From NCBI GenBank assembly GCA_902729315.2, contig LR746276.1:6385169-6449168 (forward strand): a stretch of 64,000 nt of DNA. Direction: 5' to 3'. Below are positions 12,194 to 24,500 of the stretch, piece after piece. How positions within the stretch are numbered: the first letter of the stretch is position 1; the number at the start of each line of letters is the position of its first letter. Under the pieces are notes generated by a model that did no database searches, was not told the origin of the DNA, and saw only the letters and a program-made list of their open reading frames with translations. Origin of the DNA: Spirodela intermedia (taxonomy: Eukaryota; Streptophyta; Magnoliopsida; Alismatales; Araceae). The translations under genes were made by a program, and so were the position numbers.

Positions 12194-14475
12194 ATGGACT
12201 GGTTAGCCTTCTCGCTCTCCAACCAGCACTGCTTGCTGGACGCCTTCAACTCGTCTTCCCACGACAATCACCTCGGTAACCACTGCTTCTGCTCTTGTTT
12301 AACCTCATAGTATCCGTCGCCGTTTATTCTTATAATCTTCTGTCGTCGCATGCGTTCAGGAGTGGTGGCGGTGCAAGGAGCGGATGAGAAGGGCGGTGCA
12401 ATCGTCGTCGGGTCGGCGGATCAAGCGATGTCGACGGTGGGCTCCTGCGGCCCCAAGCTGGAGGACTTCCTCGGCGGCCGCGGCGGCGAACTGGCGGCGC
12501 GGATCTCCGGTAACGGCGCCGAGCCCGATACAGGCGCGGGGATCTACGACTCCGACTTGAAGACCATTGCTGCGGGGCTTCTCCAGGACTTCCCTCCCTA
12601 CCATCAGGAGTCCGACGGCGGCAACAAGGAGCCAGCGACAGCGGTGGCGCCGGCAGAGTCCAAGAAGGCGGTGGACGGCTTCGGACAGAGGACCTCTATT
12701 TACCGCGGTGTTACCAGGTAAGTGAGCTTGATTTTTCCTGTGGTAGTTGAATAAAAATAGGGGGAACAACTTTAATTTTTATTTTATTCTTCTCCCGGCC
12801 TCTGAAGGCACAGGTGGACGGGGCGTTACGAGGCTCATCTGTGGGACAACAGCTGCCGGAGAGAAGGCCAGAGCAGGAAGGGAAGGCAAGGTAGTATACA
12901 TAAGTGTGTGTATTTTCTCTGTTCATCCTTTGGAAGAGCACCGAAAGGGGTTCTGAAGAAGCTGTTCATATGTTCGCATGAGGAAGTTTTCTCACTCCTC
13001 TTCTTCTTTTCCCCCGCGCGTGGTGTAATCCGGGGTTTTGACGATCCCTCTCTGCTTCTGCTCCTCACCTCAGTCTACCTGGGTGAGTTTAGTCGATACT
13101 CTGCAACAGTTTCTCAGAAGGAAATGGACGCCTTATTTTTCGTTTTATGGGATTCCAACAATGAAATCATGAGAAACTATGCCCTGCAGGTGGATATGAT
13201 AAGGAGGAGAAAGCCGCGAGGGCGTACGACCTCGCCGCCCTCAAGTACTGGGGACCGACCACTACCACCAACTTCCCTGTATCTCTCTCTCTTTCGCTCT
13301 GGCTCGTTCTTCACTTGGAGGTTGGTAAGAGGGTGAGAATAATGTAAGCTCCACGCTGTCTGCAACAGGTTTCGAGCTACGAGAAGGAGATGGAGGAAAT
13401 GAAGAACATGACCCGGCAGGAGTTCGTCGCCTCTCTTCGAAGGTCTGACTTCGCCATTATCATCCTTGCTGGCTTAGCACTGCCCGGTACCCCTCAGTCA
13501 ACATCGCTGACGATTTTTGTTGTTTCGACAGGAAAAGCAGCGGGTTTTCCAGGGGAGCCTCGATCTATCGTGGCGTAACAAGGTTATGCCATCTCCAAGT
13601 GAAAACTTTCGGTAGGACGTCTGTTCTAAGCTCGCTGAATCTTCTGGGTCTTGTTCAAACTGCAGGCATCACCAGCACGGCAGATGGCAGGCTCGGATCG
13701 GGAGGGTGGCCGGCAACAAGGACCTCTATCTGGGAACCTTCAGTAAGCTCTCAAGCTATCGATCGAATGAACGATGGAAGAGTCCTAAGGGGCGCCGGGT
13801 TTAATATTCCTATCTTCAGGCACGCAGGAGGAGGCGGCGGAGGCGTACGACATCGCGGCGATCAAGTTCCGGGGGTTGAACGCCGTGACCAACTTCGACA
13901 TGAGCCGCTACGACGTGAAGAGCATCGTCGCCAGCAACCTCCCCGTCGGCGGAATGGCCGGAGGGAGGACCTCCAAGCCTGCCGACTCCCCATCTTCGTC
14001 GGTGGAGACGAGGAGTCTAGACGGGAGGCCGCAGGGCGAAGGCCGAGATATCGACCTACCGGCGCCGGCGGCATCGCTGCTCGGTCTAGCACTGCCCCTC
14101 AGCCAGAACCAGCAACATCATGACTACTGGTCCTTGCTCGCCCTCCACAACCAGCAGATTCCCAAGGCCGACGGCGGCTACCCGCCCCCCGTGAACGTGG
14201 ATTTCTCTTCGGCCACAGTTCAGGGCCATGGGAGCTTCTTTTGGAGCGGCGGGATTATGCAGCAGCAGCAGCAGGAGGAGGAGGAGCAGACCCAGAGCCA
14301 GGGCTACTCCGTTTCCTACGCCGCATCCGTTCCCCCAGGGAGCAGCCGCGGCGGCGATGCTCCGGGCTATGTGGGAAACTGGGTGACGCCGATCGGGTAC
14401 CCCATGCAGCCCTACGACCAAGGTCCGAAGAGCGGTATGGCACATTTTCAGACTCCCATTTATGGAATCGAATGA
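12194..14475 (+). CDS. AINTEGUMENTA-like/PLETHORA AP2 transcription factor
   Basis: Nine coding exons: 12194-12275, 12360-12717, 12808-12890, 13074-13082, 13190-13278, 13369-13442, 13532-13582, 13666-13742 and 13820-14475. They sum to 1479 nt (492 residues), with GT-AG borders and consistent phases. Two AP2 domains each open with SIYRGVTR. The first carries [20 protein letters not shown] and the second [20 protein letters not shown], joined by the euANT linker ending [10 protein letters not shown]. The N terminus has [11 protein letters not shown] and a KLEDFLGG motif. The fourth exon is only 9 nt and encodes V-Y-L-G across its borders, a hallmark of the family. These nuclear factors maintain meristems and drive organ growth and embryo or root identity. 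The exact member (PLT, BBM or AIL5 type) is unresolved. The C-terminal exon has a short Gln/Glu run. Confidence 0.95.
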
Positions 14476-15574
14476 TATGAAATCGACGCTGGTTTACGTC
14501 ATGGAACATTTTGGATCAGAGGAAAGAGAGAAAGAAAGAGGGGTGTAGAGAGAGAGAGAGAGGGAGGGAGAGAGGAAGATGTGAACTGACACACAAAGGA
14601 ACGGTAGACAGACACTAACCAGAAACCTAGATTTTTGGTATGTCCTCGCTTCTTTTGCTTTCTACTGACTGACAGGATTCTGTAATATCTATCTTCATCG
14701 ACAGCATGATGTCAAGAACAGCAATCCATTTCTCTCTCACTCTCTCTCTCTCTCTCTCCTCGGGGGCTAGTAACTCTGTGTCGAAATTCTGGTGAAAATC
14801 GGGGCTCGGAAGATGCCCACTCGTCTCCTCCCGAGTCAGCTTTTGGCTTCTTTCCCCTGGCTCTTTCTTTCCAAAAGTTGAGCATTTAATCATGACAAGC
14901 TTCCTCGTATGATCCAGGATGATGATCAACCAGGCCCGGGCCAGCCGAGCTTTCCTGGGGTTGAAAGCTAATACCCAGGAGTCGACCGGGCTTGCTACGG
15001 GGTCTGATTACCCATATAAAATCTTTACGAAGATCACCCACAGCTAGTCTTTATTGATGTGACCCAAGGTTTCTGGTTCTGAAAATGGGCAAATCTTGCC
15101 CATTCTTATGCATATTTTAGAGAGAGAGAGCTATGCGGGTGACACCAAAAGTAACCCTTTCGAAGAGCAGAAGCATAGAACTAGCATCAGCTGCTTGAGA
15201 TAGCAATATTGCGATAGCCAATAGAAGCAGGCGATCCACCTCTTTTGAGATGAGACGTAGGAGGAAGAAGGCTCTCAGATTCCACGCTGTTCGTCAAACT
15301 TCATCCCTATTAAGATTAAGAGGAAAATAGTGAGGGCGAGCGAAGAAGCCAAGGAATCAGTGTAGCAGACTGCAAATCTTACCGAAAAAATGGCAAATCT
15401 TGGGAGCTTGAAAGCCTGCACCAGTGCTTTTCCGCGCTGGGCCCGAGCTTGGCGGAGTCCGCTCTCTCCGTCGCTGACCCACCCACCGAACCTCCATTGG
15501 CAAATCTCCTGGACTTCTACCAGTTGCCGATGCCGCCATGGAGACCCCCCCAGGGTCCCCCCTCAGACCTTACC
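14476..15574. other. Intergenic between tail-to-tail AIL and PPR genes
   Basis: This holds the 3' UTRs of both convergent genes. A GA-rich run lies at about 14520-14575 and a CT run at about 14731-14759. No other gene is apparent. Confidence 0.6.
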
Positions 15575-17122
15575 TCAGCTCGAAGGATCCAACTCCTTGT
15601 TCAGTTCATGGAGCATGGCGTGAATCGCCGGCCAGTGAGGATGTCGCCGGTCATCTACCAGGAACCGGTGGGCGGCGCCGCCCACCTCGATGGAGCTCCA
15701 GCCGGAATCTGTCGCCACGCCCCGCTCCTTCATTATCCTCCTCACCTTCGCCACGCCGTCCCACCGGCCCGCGGCGGCGTACGCGTTCGCCAGGCCGACG
15801 TACCGCCCGCCGTGGCGAGGGTCCAGCTCGATGACCCGCCGGCCCACGCCTACTCCCAGCCCCGCGCAGCCATGTGAGACGCACCCGCGGAGTAGGGATC
15901 CCCAGATGGCGCCGTCGGGCTCCATTGGCATTTGCCCGATCAGCTCTGCCGCGCCGACCAAATCTCCCGCTCGCGCTAGCAGATCCACCATGCAGCTGTA
16001 GTGCTCGACGGTGGGAGAGATCCTATAGACCTCGCTCATAGCTTTAAAGTTCGCCCGACCTTCCTCCACCAGGCCGGCATGGTTGCAGGCGCAGAGGATG
16101 CCGATGAACGTGACGGCGTTCGGCGCAACCCCGTGCAGCAGCATCTCAGAGAAGACGTCAAGCGCCGAGCGGCTACGTCCGTTCACAGCAAGACCCATGA
16201 TCATGGCACTCCATGCCGTCACATCTCTTTTGATCATTCTGACGAACACCCTCCTGGCGTCCTCCAATCGGCCGCATTTGGTATAGAAATCGATCAGGGC
16301 TGTCCCCAGCTCCAGGCCACAGTCCAAGCCTTCCCTATCTATATACGACTCCACCCATTCCCCCTCGGCGAAGGCGCCCAGAGCAGAGCACGCGACCAAC
16401 ACGCTCACGAGAACAGAGCCGTTGGGCTTCACCTCTGCGGAAGCTTTCATGGTGCGGAACAGCTCAATCGCCTCAGCGTGGAGCTCATTCTGGACGTGAC
16501 CCTTGATAATGGCGCTCCAGGAGGAGTCGTTCTTCTCGGGCATCTCGTCAAACAGAAGCCTCGCACGGGCCACGTCGCCCTGGGCGCAGCACCCGGAGAT
16601 GAGACTGGTCCAGCACACGACGTTCTTATTGGGACTAAGATCAAACACCTGGAAGGCAAGCTTCATGTTCCCACAGTCGGCGTAAGCCTTGACCATGGAG
16701 CTCACCACGTAGACATCGCCATGGAAACCAAACTTGAGAAGCTGCCCGTGCACCTGTTGCAGGTAGAACGAGCGGATGCAGGCCTTGAGGGTGAAGGGGA
16801 AGGTGTGCATGTTGGGGTCGACCCCCCGCCGCCGCATCATGGCGTAGAAGAGCAGGCCCTCCTCGGGGCGGCGGCTCATGGAGCAACCCCGGATCATCGT
16901 GTTCCAGTGGAAGACGGTGGCAAGGGGGATTCTATCGAACAGTTGCCGTGCGTAGCTGAAGCTCCCCCTGGGGGAGATAGCGCAGAAGGCGAGGATGCGA
17001 GCCGCGATGTAGGCGTAGCGGGCGAGGCCGAGCACGATGGCCTGGGCGTGGACAGCCTTCAGCTCTCTCATGCCAGAGCACCTCTCCAGCAGTGACAGCA
17101 GTGGCTGGGAGCAAGAAGCCAT
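15575..17122 (-). CDS. Pentatricopeptide repeat protein, PLS class with E domain
   Basis: An intronless 515-codon frame starts MASCSQPLLSLLERCSGMRE. Tandem PPR motifs are clear, for example VFHWNTMIRGCS, VVCWTSLISGCCAQGD, SSWSAIIKGHVQNEL, VTAWSAMIMGLAVNG and HYSCMVDLLARAGDL. After the repeats comes an E/E+ type tail (DSGWSSIEVGGAAHRFLVDD and on), ending ELNKELDPSS with no DYW domain. Family members bind organellar RNA, usually in editing or processing, and are imported into mitochondria or plastids. The short N terminus gives no clear view of targeting. The length is within the family range. The gene is divergent from MYB3R. The large open frames on the plus strand at 16001-17095 are its antisense shadow. 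Confidence 0.95.
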   Translation of the reverse strand: MASCSQPLLSLLERCSGMRELKAVHAQAIVLGLARYAYIAARILAFCAISPRGSFSYARQLFDRIPLATVFHWNTMIRGCSMSRRPEEGLLFYAMMRRRGVDPNMHTFPFTLKACIRSFYLQQVHGQLLKFGFHGDVYVVSSMVKAYADCGNMKLAFQVFDLSPNKNVVCWTSLISGCCAQGDVARARLLFDEMPEKNDSSWSAIIKGHVQNELHAEAIELFRTMKASAEVKPNGSVLVSVLVACSALGAFAEGEWVESYIDREGLDCGLELGTALIDFYTKCGRLEDARRVFVRMIKRDVTAWSAMIMGLAVNGRSRSALDVFSEMLLHGVAPNAVTFIGILCACNHAGLVEEGRANFKAMSEVYRISPTVEHYSCMVDLLARAGDLVGAAELIGQMPMEPDGAIWGSLLRGCVSHGCAGLGVGVGRRVIELDPRHGGRYVGLANAYAAAGRWDGVAKVRRIMKERGVATDSGWSSIEVGGAAHRFLVDDRRHPHWPAIHAMLHELNKELDPSS

Positions 17123-17639
17123 GGCGACGATGCGCCTCCCCTCCAGCCAGCCGACCTCTCATCAAAAACTAAAAAAGCCAAAGTGGATGGTGATAACATT
17201 ATTATTATTATTATTATTATTTAGGGGCGTCAATCGGCCTAGTCAGTCTAGGCCATTGTAAGAGTCTGCCGTTCGAGTAGAGTGATAGCAGGAAGAAGAA
17301 GAAGAAGACCAGGGTCACATATATTATTTACTAGTAATATAGATAATTGTATATAATAATTACTGTTATTAATTGATCTTAAAATTATATACAATGAATA
17401 TATTTTTTCATTAAAAGTGGAAAAAATTAAGTTGACTAATAACTGATATTTTTCTCATATATTTTAATTATGAGCCATACCACTTAATAATATTATATAT
17501 GAATTTTTCAAATTAAATAATGATGTAGTAATGACATAATTATGTTATAATTAATCGAGAAATATTTATGATTCTTCGTGGGGATAGGAGAGCTAAGGAA
17601 TGGAGAGGACAACTGTGTTCCAGGTCGGATGATCAGAGA
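17123..17639. other. PPR 5' flank, AT-rich
   Basis: An ATT trinucleotide run lies at about 17198-17222, followed by AT-rich sequence to about 17560. No gene is seen. Confidence 0.5.
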
Positions 17640-17800
17640 ACCGGGCCGGCCAAGCCCATTGTTATTTATCGCCCAAGTCGGTGGGGGATACAAGCTGTGA
17701 GTAAATTGGGCTGGGCCGGACTCTGCACTTGCCAGAAGTCCGTTTACGACTGTAGGCCCATAACGGATGGGCCCGCTGACGTCGCTATTTTTCACAATTC
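17640..17800 (+). promoter_or_regulatory. Likely MYB3R promoter with site II and AACGG motifs
   Basis: A cluster of GGCCCA/TGGGCC site II type words lies at about 17708-17719, 17755-17760 and 17768-17774. An AACGG core is at 17762-17766 and TGACGTC at 17777-17783. Site II elements bind TCP factors in many proliferation genes. AACGG is the core of the MSA element that MYB3R proteins themselves bind. The role here is inferred. Confidence 0.45.
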
Positions 17801-18015
17801 AAACACGAAGGGAGGCGCTAACTCTCTCTCTCTCTCTCTCTCTGTTCGGCAGTCTCACAGTTCCGACGTAGCCTGCATCCGCTCGTGCGCTCCGAAGCAT
17901 CTGCCGGCGGGTGAGAGAACGGTACCAGGAGCGGTCACCGACATCGTCTTTCCCCTGAGCAAGGTTGTAATTCGCTCTCTCGCTTGCTCGCTCTCTCTCT
18001 TCTCTTCTCCCCCCC

Positions 18016-18018
18016 CTC

Positions 18019-18080
<62 letters not shown>
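18016..18080. repeat. (CT)n microsatellite, about 32 units
   Basis: A CT run of about 65 bp, broken by one G, in the presumed 5' UTR or 5' UTR intron of MYB3R. Confidence 0.95.
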
Positions 18081-18084
<4 letters not shown>

Positions 18085-18540
18085 CACTCCCCAAACCCCC
18101 CTACCTCCGCCACCGATACACTAGAATGCAGGTTTTCCAAAGAAGTTAGTGCGGAATTAGGTGGGAAAAAATATCAAGCGTTGTCTCTCTCGCAGATCTG
18201 GTGAATTTCTTCATGAAAATGTCCATGGCGTCTCATCTCTACTATTATTTAAGGGACAATGAGCTGGATAATTTTCTCTCTTTCTGGACGTGTGTGTAGC
18301 CGCGGACAAATAGAAAGAATATCCTATTAGATAATTTATTTAAAAACTTTTATTTATCTAATTGGGATGGGGTTGTTTGATTGTTATACAGGCAGTGATG
18401 AAATAATCTTCACATCTGTTATACCGGCGGATCCGTGTGATGAATGTTGGGCCCTATCAAGTGCTGCATTTGTCAGGAAACAAGATATGCAAGTTCACCT
18501 GATAGTAGAGGACATCTGGTGAACTTCATGCCAACGAACT

Positions 18541-21500
18541 ATGGGGATAGGTGAAATGACTGCGACTGATTCCCATGAAGAGAGCAGCGTCCATTGTCAG
18601 AAACCGAGGCCGTTTCATGGGTAAATATTCAGAATCATTTCTCCACTTGTGCTCTTCTTCCTGAGTCCAACTTGATTTTCAATTTCATCTGTTTCAATTC
18701 CTATGTACTGGTGAAGTAGGTAAATGAAAGAAATTTACTGAAGTTTTACTATGCCAAACGATACTATGTAGGAGGACAAGTGGTCCCACTAGGCGCTCGA
18801 CAAAAGGAAACTGGACACCTGAAGAAGTAAGTCTTCTCGAACGTTTATGTTCGCATATTAAGCATTTAGGACTGCGTTCTCATCTGGCCTTTTCTTTCGT
18901 TCGACAAATTACAAGTCATCTTGTATAAATTATTATCCTTAAAACATGGAAGCCATTCTATCTGCGCGGGTGGCATCATGGTCTCTTTAGGATGCCTTAA
19001 TGTTGTTTTTCTGTGTGACGTATGTTTCTTCAATTAAGAGGTCCCCTGGTATCTTCTCAAACCTATGATTTTGTTACTATCGATTGGACCGACTATTCAT
19101 GTGGCAACAGTTGCAAATATACCTGCCGTAAGGCCCAGACACAAGGTGGCTTTTTCAGTTCCAGAATCAAGGTTCGACCCTGCAACTTTTGAGCACATTT
19201 TCACTACGTTTGGTTGCAATCAATAAGCTTGGGAACAATCATTAAAACTAAAAAAAATTACGTGTATCTAGAAGATAATTTTTTTTTCTCATAACTTTCA
19301 TTCGCATCCAGACGTTGTACAGATGCAGTAATAATATGAGTCATCTAGAGTCTGATGGTAAAGTATTTCACTACTGGCTTGTGGGGCAAATGTTCATGCC
19401 CTGGAGGAAGTAGGGAATTTGTCAACTAGTTAAATGATTCCTTGCGAACTTAGTTGTGGCTGTAGATTTCTGATTTGAACATATGCTTTCGTTATTTTCA
19501 TTTTACTCATAAACTAAAGTCTTAGGTCTCATTTTCGGCTAGACTTTGTCTTCTGACTCACGCTAACAATCCATGGCCTTCTCCACTCATGAGGCCATTC
19601 CGAACACTCCTGATAAAGTGACCTACTTTTTTCTTCTGGACGATGGCAGTGGTTCACAACGTCATTAGAGCTAAATTAAAATATGAATTTCCATGCCCTA
19701 CGATCTTGTGCTTGTTACTTTTTGTGATCTACAAAGAATACGTACTGTAGGTCGAGACCTTGTCTGTTTCTGCTTTAATTTTGTTTTTGCTTCACCTTTT
19801 ATTGGACAAAAATGTCATTTTTGACAGAATTCTTTCCACGCTTAGAAATCCTTGAATGGGAAGATGTATCTCATGGTTGCTCTAAACGATATATCAAGTT
19901 CTAATCTTTGTATGAAATTATCATAGCTATCCATGAGACTGCAGAATATTTTTAGATGATTTGGGGATTAATTTTCAGGTTCTCTTCTTCTTTCCAACCC
20001 TTCCCCTCACTCCAGTTCTCTGTGTGTCTGTGGACGTGTGTTTAATGTGAGCACACACGCACACATTCTAAGTATCTAATGTATGCTAGGAAAAAGGTTA
20101 TCACGCACTCTTCGTGATTACAGTAATTATCCGTCCATAGTTATGGGGAAATGTTCGGAGCATTTTTTTTCTCCTAGACATCGCCCTGAGTAATTTATTT
20201 TCATCATTTAAGACATTATATGCCATCTTTTGGAACGTGACAGACCCTTGCATATTATTTGACTCTTTCAACCTTCTTCTTAGTTATCCAACCTTGTTTG
20301 ATTATTCTCTGATATGTGGTGTCCTTTTTGAGTCATTTGCAGGATGCTATGCTCTTCCGAGCTGTCCAATGTTACAAAGGAAAAAATTGGAAAAAGATAG
20401 GTAATTGCAAGTATAGGTCTTGAGACTTGTTTATTTTCACAAGTTTTTTATTTGTGTTTATTATCCCAAAGACAATTGACCTTTATTCAATTATTATATA
20501 TTTGTTATTTGCCATTTTTAATGTTCCTTATTGGTTTTCATTTTTAAGAATGGCTGTTAGCCTTCAATCATTTTGGTGAAATACTTTATTCGTGTGGGTT
20601 TTCGTGTAAACTAGTTTGATGCTCAGAGAACCCATTTGATTCAGAGAAAAATCCTAAGTGATGGGAGAAGTCAAATTACATATTATTATTGATTGATAAG
20701 ATCAAAACCAGACGACAAATTATATAACTAGGCAAATACTAAGTCCGAATTCAAGGGTAAATTTACATCCTATGGCTAGTTCGGTGAAAAGGTGTCTCAA
20801 GAAGTGGGATTGAATGTTTAAACTAGTAAAGGTTGAGGGGGCTTAGTTATCAGTGTTATATTATTCATATCTGTTGAACTCTCTAGGATTTTTTTTCCTT
20901 TCTATTTGTTTCTTTTCACTGTATTTTCGTCCTTCTTTGTCATTCCGTATGTTAAGTGGATCCATTAGACTGTTAATGGGATCCACTTAAGGTCTAGTGT
21001 AATGGGATTTTGGGATTGTGGAAACTCTGCTCCAAGAAGTGGTGACTGATTCATCTTCTTGGAAGAGGAGAATCGTGAAGATCAACTCCTTTCATTCTCC
21101 AAGTTGCAAGAGTCTCAATCAAGATCAATTCTCAACATGGTATTAGAGCGGTGCTGATTCTGGTAGGATCAGATACTTCTTGTTTCTTGTTTCATGAATC
21201 TTGTTTTTTCTTGTCTTTGTGTTGGAGCAATACTAAGGAAGAAAGAAACTTCCCGCAAGCAACGAACTGAGGCATTCTGAAAAGTATGATGGAAAAAAAC
21301 TTTCAGAATGCATTTAGGGGAAGGCTCTTCATCATCCATGGAACTCACATCATGTCCACCAATGACCGGAGAAAGGGAGAGACTATATCATACTCTCTCG
21401 AATATCCCAGAGAAACTTAGATTCAATGAGATAAATCTTCATCAATGGGAGCAGTTTGTTGATCTGACGCTTCTTGGAAGAGGCTTAACATATCACCTTA

Positions 21501-24500
21501 TAGAAGAACCATTGAAGCAGTAAGATACGAAATATAGAGGATGGAAATCAAAAGAGCCTATTATCCATACATGGCTGCTAAGTACAATGACACTAGAGAT
21601 GTATGAGAATTTCTTATTCATGCACTTGGTGAAGGAATTGTGGGATCAAATTCATAAAAGCTATTCAAAGAAACATAATGATTGAAGGATTTATGGCCTG
21701 GTGTCTAAGGCAACACATTTAGTACAAGTCAGTCAGTCAGTTATGAAATATTCGTGTGATTAAAGGCTATATGGAGGGAGATTGACCATTATTGGCCAGT
21801 AAAGAATCCTAGTTCTGAGGAACTCATGTATACATTGAAACACAGAATGTATACATTTCTAATGGGACCGAACTCTAAATATGAAAGTTTCAAGGGTCAA
21901 ATTCTCCATCATGAGACGGTACCTGATTTGGATGAAGCTATCCAGATTGTTATGGAAGAGGAGAGCAGATTAAGCTTAATTAATATTGGGAAGAATGAGT
22001 CAACAGCCTTCACCTTCAGCAAACAAGATAAGGGGAATCAATTAGAGAAAAAGGAGGAAAATCAAAACTCAATCACAAGGAAGACACTAGAAGTGGGATA
22101 ACAAAGAAAAACTTCGGTGTTCATATTGCAAGAAGAAGTGGCATACAAGAGAAAACTGGTGGAAGCTACATGGACGACCACCTCAACAGGGGAGGGTGTA
22201 TGTGGCTACTTCTCAACCAGTAGAGACTATAGAAGGTCAATCTACAATGAAGGAACGTCCCAATCCTAGTAATCAGCAGAAGGGTGATGAAATTGAAAGA
22301 CTGAGGGAGGAAGTAGAGAAACTCAAGAATATGCTGAGCTCTACGTTCTTGGTTCAGTCAGGTGAGAGTAAACTTTTCTCAAAATCATATGCATTCAACA
22401 GTTTTTCTAAATTGTCTTGGATACTTGGCTCTGACACTACAGACCATATGACCTCAAATATGTGCAAATTTGTTGATTATACGAAATGTGATGGGCAGAG
22501 AAAAGTATTACTGCTGTTGGTGAGATTCTATTTGTTGAAGGGATTGGGAACTTGAAAATAAATCATTTAGGCACTTTAAGGAATGTTTTAGATGTGCCTA
22601 TACTAAAGGCTCATTTGATTTCACTGCAGAAACTTGTTAAAGATATTAATTGTCGTTTCATTTTTTAGGACTATGGATATTCATTGTGTGACAAGGTCTC
22701 AGGGCTGAAGATTGGACATGTTAAGGAAGGAGGAGGCTTGCTCTACTGGGAAGAGGATGATTGTGCAACTCTTTCTATACAGCAGTCACCTTGGAGTGGA
22801 GTTAGTGAACACAAAAAGAATAGTATACTGTTACAACACTGTCGTGTTAGACATCTTTCTTTTGATCTCCTAAAAACCATGGTTTCCTTCTTATCTTTGA
22901 AGGTGTTGATGCAAAAACTTTAGTGTGTGATGCTTGTCAATTGGCCAAACACAAATGTTCCTCATTTGGAAATGCTGGTGAACATAGTACAATCCCTTTA
23001 TATCGTATACACAGTGATATTTGGGGGCCAGCGCCTATGACTAGCTTGTCTGGATGCAAGTGGTTTATCTTATTTGTTGATGATTGTACTAGGTTTACTT
23101 GAGTTTACCTCCTAAAATCAAAATCAGATGTCACCCAAGTGGTGAAATCTTTTTGTGAAATGATCTATAATCAATTGGGAACTGTTCTCAAGAGGTTCAG
23201 ATCAGATAATGCTAGGGACTATTTCAATTCGGCTGTATCCTCTTACTTTGATTAGAAAGGGATAATTCATGAATCATCTTGTGTCAATACACCCTAACAA
23301 AATGGGGTGGCTGAGAGAAAAATTAGACAATTACTGGATACAATTAGAGCTCTTTTGTTTCAACAAAAGGTTCCGAGGCAATATTGGGGTGAAGCTGTCC
23401 TCACTAGTACTCATCTTATTAATCAGATCCCAGCAAAAACACATGCATATCAAAGTCCTATGGAACTGTTGAGTAAATTCTATCCTCATGTGAAACTAAA
23501 GACTCATCTTCGTCCAAAGGTACTTGGATGTACTATTTATGTTCATGCTCAAGGCATAGTGGGAAAACTTGATCCACAATCTATAAAGTGCATATTTGTT
23601 AGGTACTCAACTACACAAAAAGGTTATAAGTGTTATAATCCTGCTTTTAAAAAACTCTTCATCGCAGCAAGTGTGACTTTTAATGAGTTGGAACCATATT
23701 ATGGGGTGAAAAATCCACAGAAGTTAGAACTTGATTGCTGCCACTGAGTTATAGGACACAAATGGACTCGTGATTCAGGAGACACCTGTTCCTAGAATCA
23801 AAGAAATATAAGTGTATAGGAGACGACCTAGAGTGGAGACACAAAATATACCAGGTGAGATGAATGATTTACCTGCATTGTAGAGATAACCAGCAGAACA
23901 AACTAGTCCAAGTACAAGAGACACATCTCAAATTTATAATACTGATCAAGAAGAGGATCATCAGTTCACTAAAGCTATTGATGAGGAGGAACTAGATTGG
24001 TCCATTGCGTTACACAAAGGAAAGAGAAGTTGTATAAATAAATCACTCTATCCTATGGTCAACTACCTATTGTATAATAAGTTAACTCCATCATACAAGG
24101 CTTTTCTCATGAACTTGAAGACAATTGTTATCCCCAAGACAATAGAAGAGGCCCTGTCACACAAAGAATTGAGTCATGCCATAGATGAAGAGATTGATGC
24201 ACTAGAGAAGAATTGTACATGGGACTTAGTCCTTTTGCCTTTAGGGAAAAAAGTGGTTGGCTGCAAGTGGGTATATACTCCTAAGTATAAAGCTGACGGA
24301 ACATTGGAAAGATACAAACCAAGGCTGGTAGCTAAAGGTTATTCACAATCCTATGGAATTGATTATTTTGAGATGTTTGCTCCTGTTGCAAAGCTGAATA
24401 CCATCCGGATACTTATAGCATTGGCAGTAAATCTAGGATGGGAAATGCATCAGTTTGATGTGAAGAATGCACTTCTTCATGGAAATTTGGAGGAAGAAGT

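Noticed and set aside
15449-17095. Long plus-strand frames, up to 364 codons
   Set aside because: Antisense shadows of the GC-rich PPR gene.
18219-18302. Short open frame starting MSMASHLYYYL before the MYB3R start
   Set aside because: Could be a uORF, but the transcript start and 5' UTR splicing are unknown, so I cannot claim it.
19170-19190. GGTTCGACCC-like T-loop word suggesting a tRNA
   Set aside because: No D-arm, anticodon arm or acceptor pairing around it. It is part of MYB3R intron 2.
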